This document shows positions 62,176 to 64,000 of a stretch of 64,000 nt of DNA, one piece after another. Position numbers and translations under genes: made by a program. How positions within the stretch are numbered: position 1 is the first letter of the stretch; every line of letters begins with the position of its first letter. The DNA lies in contig CM055265.1 of NCBI GenBank assembly GCA_029237695.1, forward strand, positions 118,931,078 through 118,995,077, read 5' to 3'. The notes under the pieces are model-generated. The model saw only the letters and a list, made by a program, of their open reading frames with translations, was not told the origin of the DNA and did no database searches. Source of the stretch: Conchocele bisecta (lineage: Eukaryota > Mollusca > Bivalvia > Lucinida > Thyasiridae).

Positions 62176-62667
62176 GGTTATTACGATACTTATATTGTTG
62201 ATTGGAAAATATGAATATTTTTCTTCTTCCATAACCACTTTCATGCAGGATAATACCGATTCAGATTTTTTTTTTCTTTCTTTTTTCATGAAAGACCAGT
62301 AATATGTTGTGACCATTCATTTGAACATGGGGCAGGGGAGGATTATAGCTAAACAAACCAATCATTTCTGTATTTTTATGCATCCACGATTGTGGGGGGG
62401 GGGTCATATAGAATTGCCCTTGTCCATTCGTGTGTCCGTCTGTGCATCCAAATTTTCTGTCACACTTATCTCCAAATGTATTTGAGCTGGAGAGACTTGG
62501 AACTTTACATAAATGTTAATTACCATGTATTTTTGTGCACCTGGGGCCTTCTTTTTATTTTCGCCCTGTAAATACGGAGTACTGGCCCTTGACTTAGCAA
62601 ATTTGCATATCTCCAAAAGTATTTTACCAAGACAGTGTCCTCAAAGTTCACCGAAATATTAATTTAA

Positions 62668-62841
62668 CCCATTTCATGCTGAGGATATGCCATTTTGTGC
62701 TTAGAAGTATATGTCGCGACCACCATTTGAACCGTCTCATCGAGGTGGTTCAAATGAGTGGTCGCAACATATACTTTCATTGAGAAATAACAAAAATAAA
62801 AAAAAGTCCTACCCGTAAACGTGTATTCCGCATGTAATGGG
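62668..62841. mobile_element. TTAA-flanked CCCATTTCATGCTGAGG MITE
   Basis: TTAA at 62664-62667 and 62842-62845. Hairpin GTCGCGACCACCATTTGAAC, apex CGTCTCATCGAGGTGG, CTTTCATTGAGAAATAAC flank, right end CATGTAATGGG. Confidence 0.75.
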
Positions 62842-62849
62842 TTAATTAA

Positions 62850-63212
62850 TATAGGAATGAATGGCCTTTTTGTGGAATTTATCGGGGTATAAACTTGGAA
62901 AAGTCGCGGGAATACTGGACGAAGGCTGGAAGGCCTCGTCCAGTATTCCCGCGACTTTTCCAAGTTTATATCCCCGATAAATTCCACAAAAAGGCCATTC
63001 ATTCCTTATAATTCCACCATCATTTGAAATAAATTCATCAAGAAAATGTGTTTATTTTCAGTTTTCCGAATTATTTTAACTGTGCCTCACGGTTACGGAA
63101 ATTAGTTCGGCGTGGGAGTTTACTAGGATATAAATTTTGGACAGAGACTTGCTACGAGCCAATCAAATGCTAGGGAATTGTGTAAATATTTTTGTGCTGG
63201 TATTATTAAAGT
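62850..63212. mobile_element. GAATGAATGGCCTTTTTGTGG palindromic element, reversed copy
   Basis: Palindrome from GAATGAATGGCCTTTTTGTG turning at GAAGGCTGGAAGGCCTCG, then the long arm in reverse (GAAATAAATTCATCAAGAAA, CAGAGACTTGCTACGAGCC, GGGAATTGTGTAAATATT). It begins five bases after the previous MITE. Confidence 0.75.
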
Positions 63213-63584
63213 TGTGCACCTGTGATTTGTTTGTAATTGTCCACAATAAGGACAGACAGAGTTATGGGCCTTAATGTAGGATGCAAGTGGGGCATGGCAT
63301 CCATGTCCTCTGGACACACTTCTAGTTTGAAAATATATACAAATAAAAAAATCAGTTTATAAAATTATTTTATGTGTGGTGGTGGGGATGAGAATCTACA
63401 AATTAACTTTCTCTGGCCTTAGTATGGCATAACTAACTGTTGAAACAAAATTTACTATCTGCAACTGAAATGGAAAATGCTGCATTCAAACTTAGAATAT
63501 AGAGTACCAACAATTAGCCGTCTGGAGATGAGAGAAATGATAGATAACGTACACTCACAGCATAAAATACATCAGTTAAAGCCA

Positions 63585-63792
63585 GGGGTCCGTTTCACTT
63601 TGTACGACTAAAATGTTCGTAAGTGCAAATTTGGTATCGTCAATTGATGGATTTACATTTATTGTGCATATGCAGCTTATGCTTAATAAATGTAAATTCA
63701 ATAGTGGTTTACAAGAAAACAATGTTAATGTGAAATAATAATTTTGCACTTACAAACATTTTAGTCGTACAAAGTTTATTGAAACGGCCCCC
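63585..63792. mobile_element. GGGGTCCGTTTCACT hairpin MITE, copy 6
   Basis: GGGGTCCGTTTCACTTTGTA, short hairpin TTATTGTGCATATGCAGC, right end AAGTTTATTGAAACGGCCCCC. Confidence 0.7.
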
Positions 63793-63954
63793 AGTTCTGT
63801 ATGTACAGAAAATATATTAGTCAACAATTCTGTTTATTTTCTTGTTATATTAATTCTTTGTTTATCTGCAGCTTTTTTTGGCTTTACTTCCTTGTAATGT
63901 TTTTTCATTGCAATGTTATTGGGTTTCTTTTATGTCTTTTTTGACCTGTTAGTT

Positions 63955-64000
63955 TTTAGCTCACCTGAAGCTCAGGTGAGCTATTGTTACCAAAATGTGT
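63955..64000 (+). mobile_element. 5' end of another AGCTCACCTGA element, cut by the window edge
   Basis: TTTTTAGCTCACCTGAAGCT then CAGGTGAGCTATTGTTACC: the same hairpin start as 51071, with a shorter loop. Confidence 0.7.

Overview
The window looks like AT-rich eukaryotic DNA from a marine invertebrate, most likely a bivalve mollusc. The reasons are the very dense short palindromic transposons, tRNA-derived SINEs with a molluscan-type body, arrays carrying CAAGGTCAAGGTCA-type units, and elements starting AGCTCACCTGAGC. I recognise no complete host gene. The best host signal is a terminal exon at 370-496 with an acceptor, a stop and a poly(A) signal. A second, weaker terminal-exon candidate lies at 13935-14066.

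Layout. 1-570: end of a host gene. 0.8-9.3 kb: SINEs, hairpin elements, and a 165-bp tandem duplication whose second copy was hit by a 1.6-kb TA-flanked element (5175-6780) and by a 0.95-kb insertion (6837-7786). 9.6-12.0 kb: a palindromic element with a duplicated arm, then a ~168-bp-period array. 13-16 kb: clustered miniature inverted-repeat elements (MITEs). 16974-18679 and 19395-20278: two TA-flanked inverted-repeat elements. 21682-27635: the largest coherent object, a decayed DIRS-type tyrosine-recombinase retrotransposon (22063-27635, minus strand, perfect 40-bp terminal inverted repeats) abutting a 381-bp relative. 28-39 kb: more MITEs and ~165-bp arrays. 40107-41670: an 18-bp minisatellite. 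42-53 kb: MITEs, SINEs and Helitron-like array elements. 54091-56499: a three-level nest. 58551-60254: an inverted-repeat element holding a SINE and a gene-like fragment resembling a Raf-like Ras-binding domain. 60-64 kb: further MITEs, and the start of another AGCTCACC element at the right edge.

Two themes recur. First, several MITE families with unrelated ends (TTAA-flanked, or CAGAG-ended and hAT-like) share one internal plan: a TTATTTCTC-type flank and a hairpin whose apex reads about GAATYGTCTC. Second, many array elements share another plan: a variable 5' hairpin, a TCCG/TCTG-rich tract, ~160-170-bp tandem units containing GACCTTGAC/GTCAAGGTC, and a 3' hairpin followed by CTTGTT or CTAG. 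This suggests a Helitron/pearl-like group. Almost everything here is mobile DNA or its remains; the long open frames in the minisatellite and tandem arrays are artefacts of the repeats.
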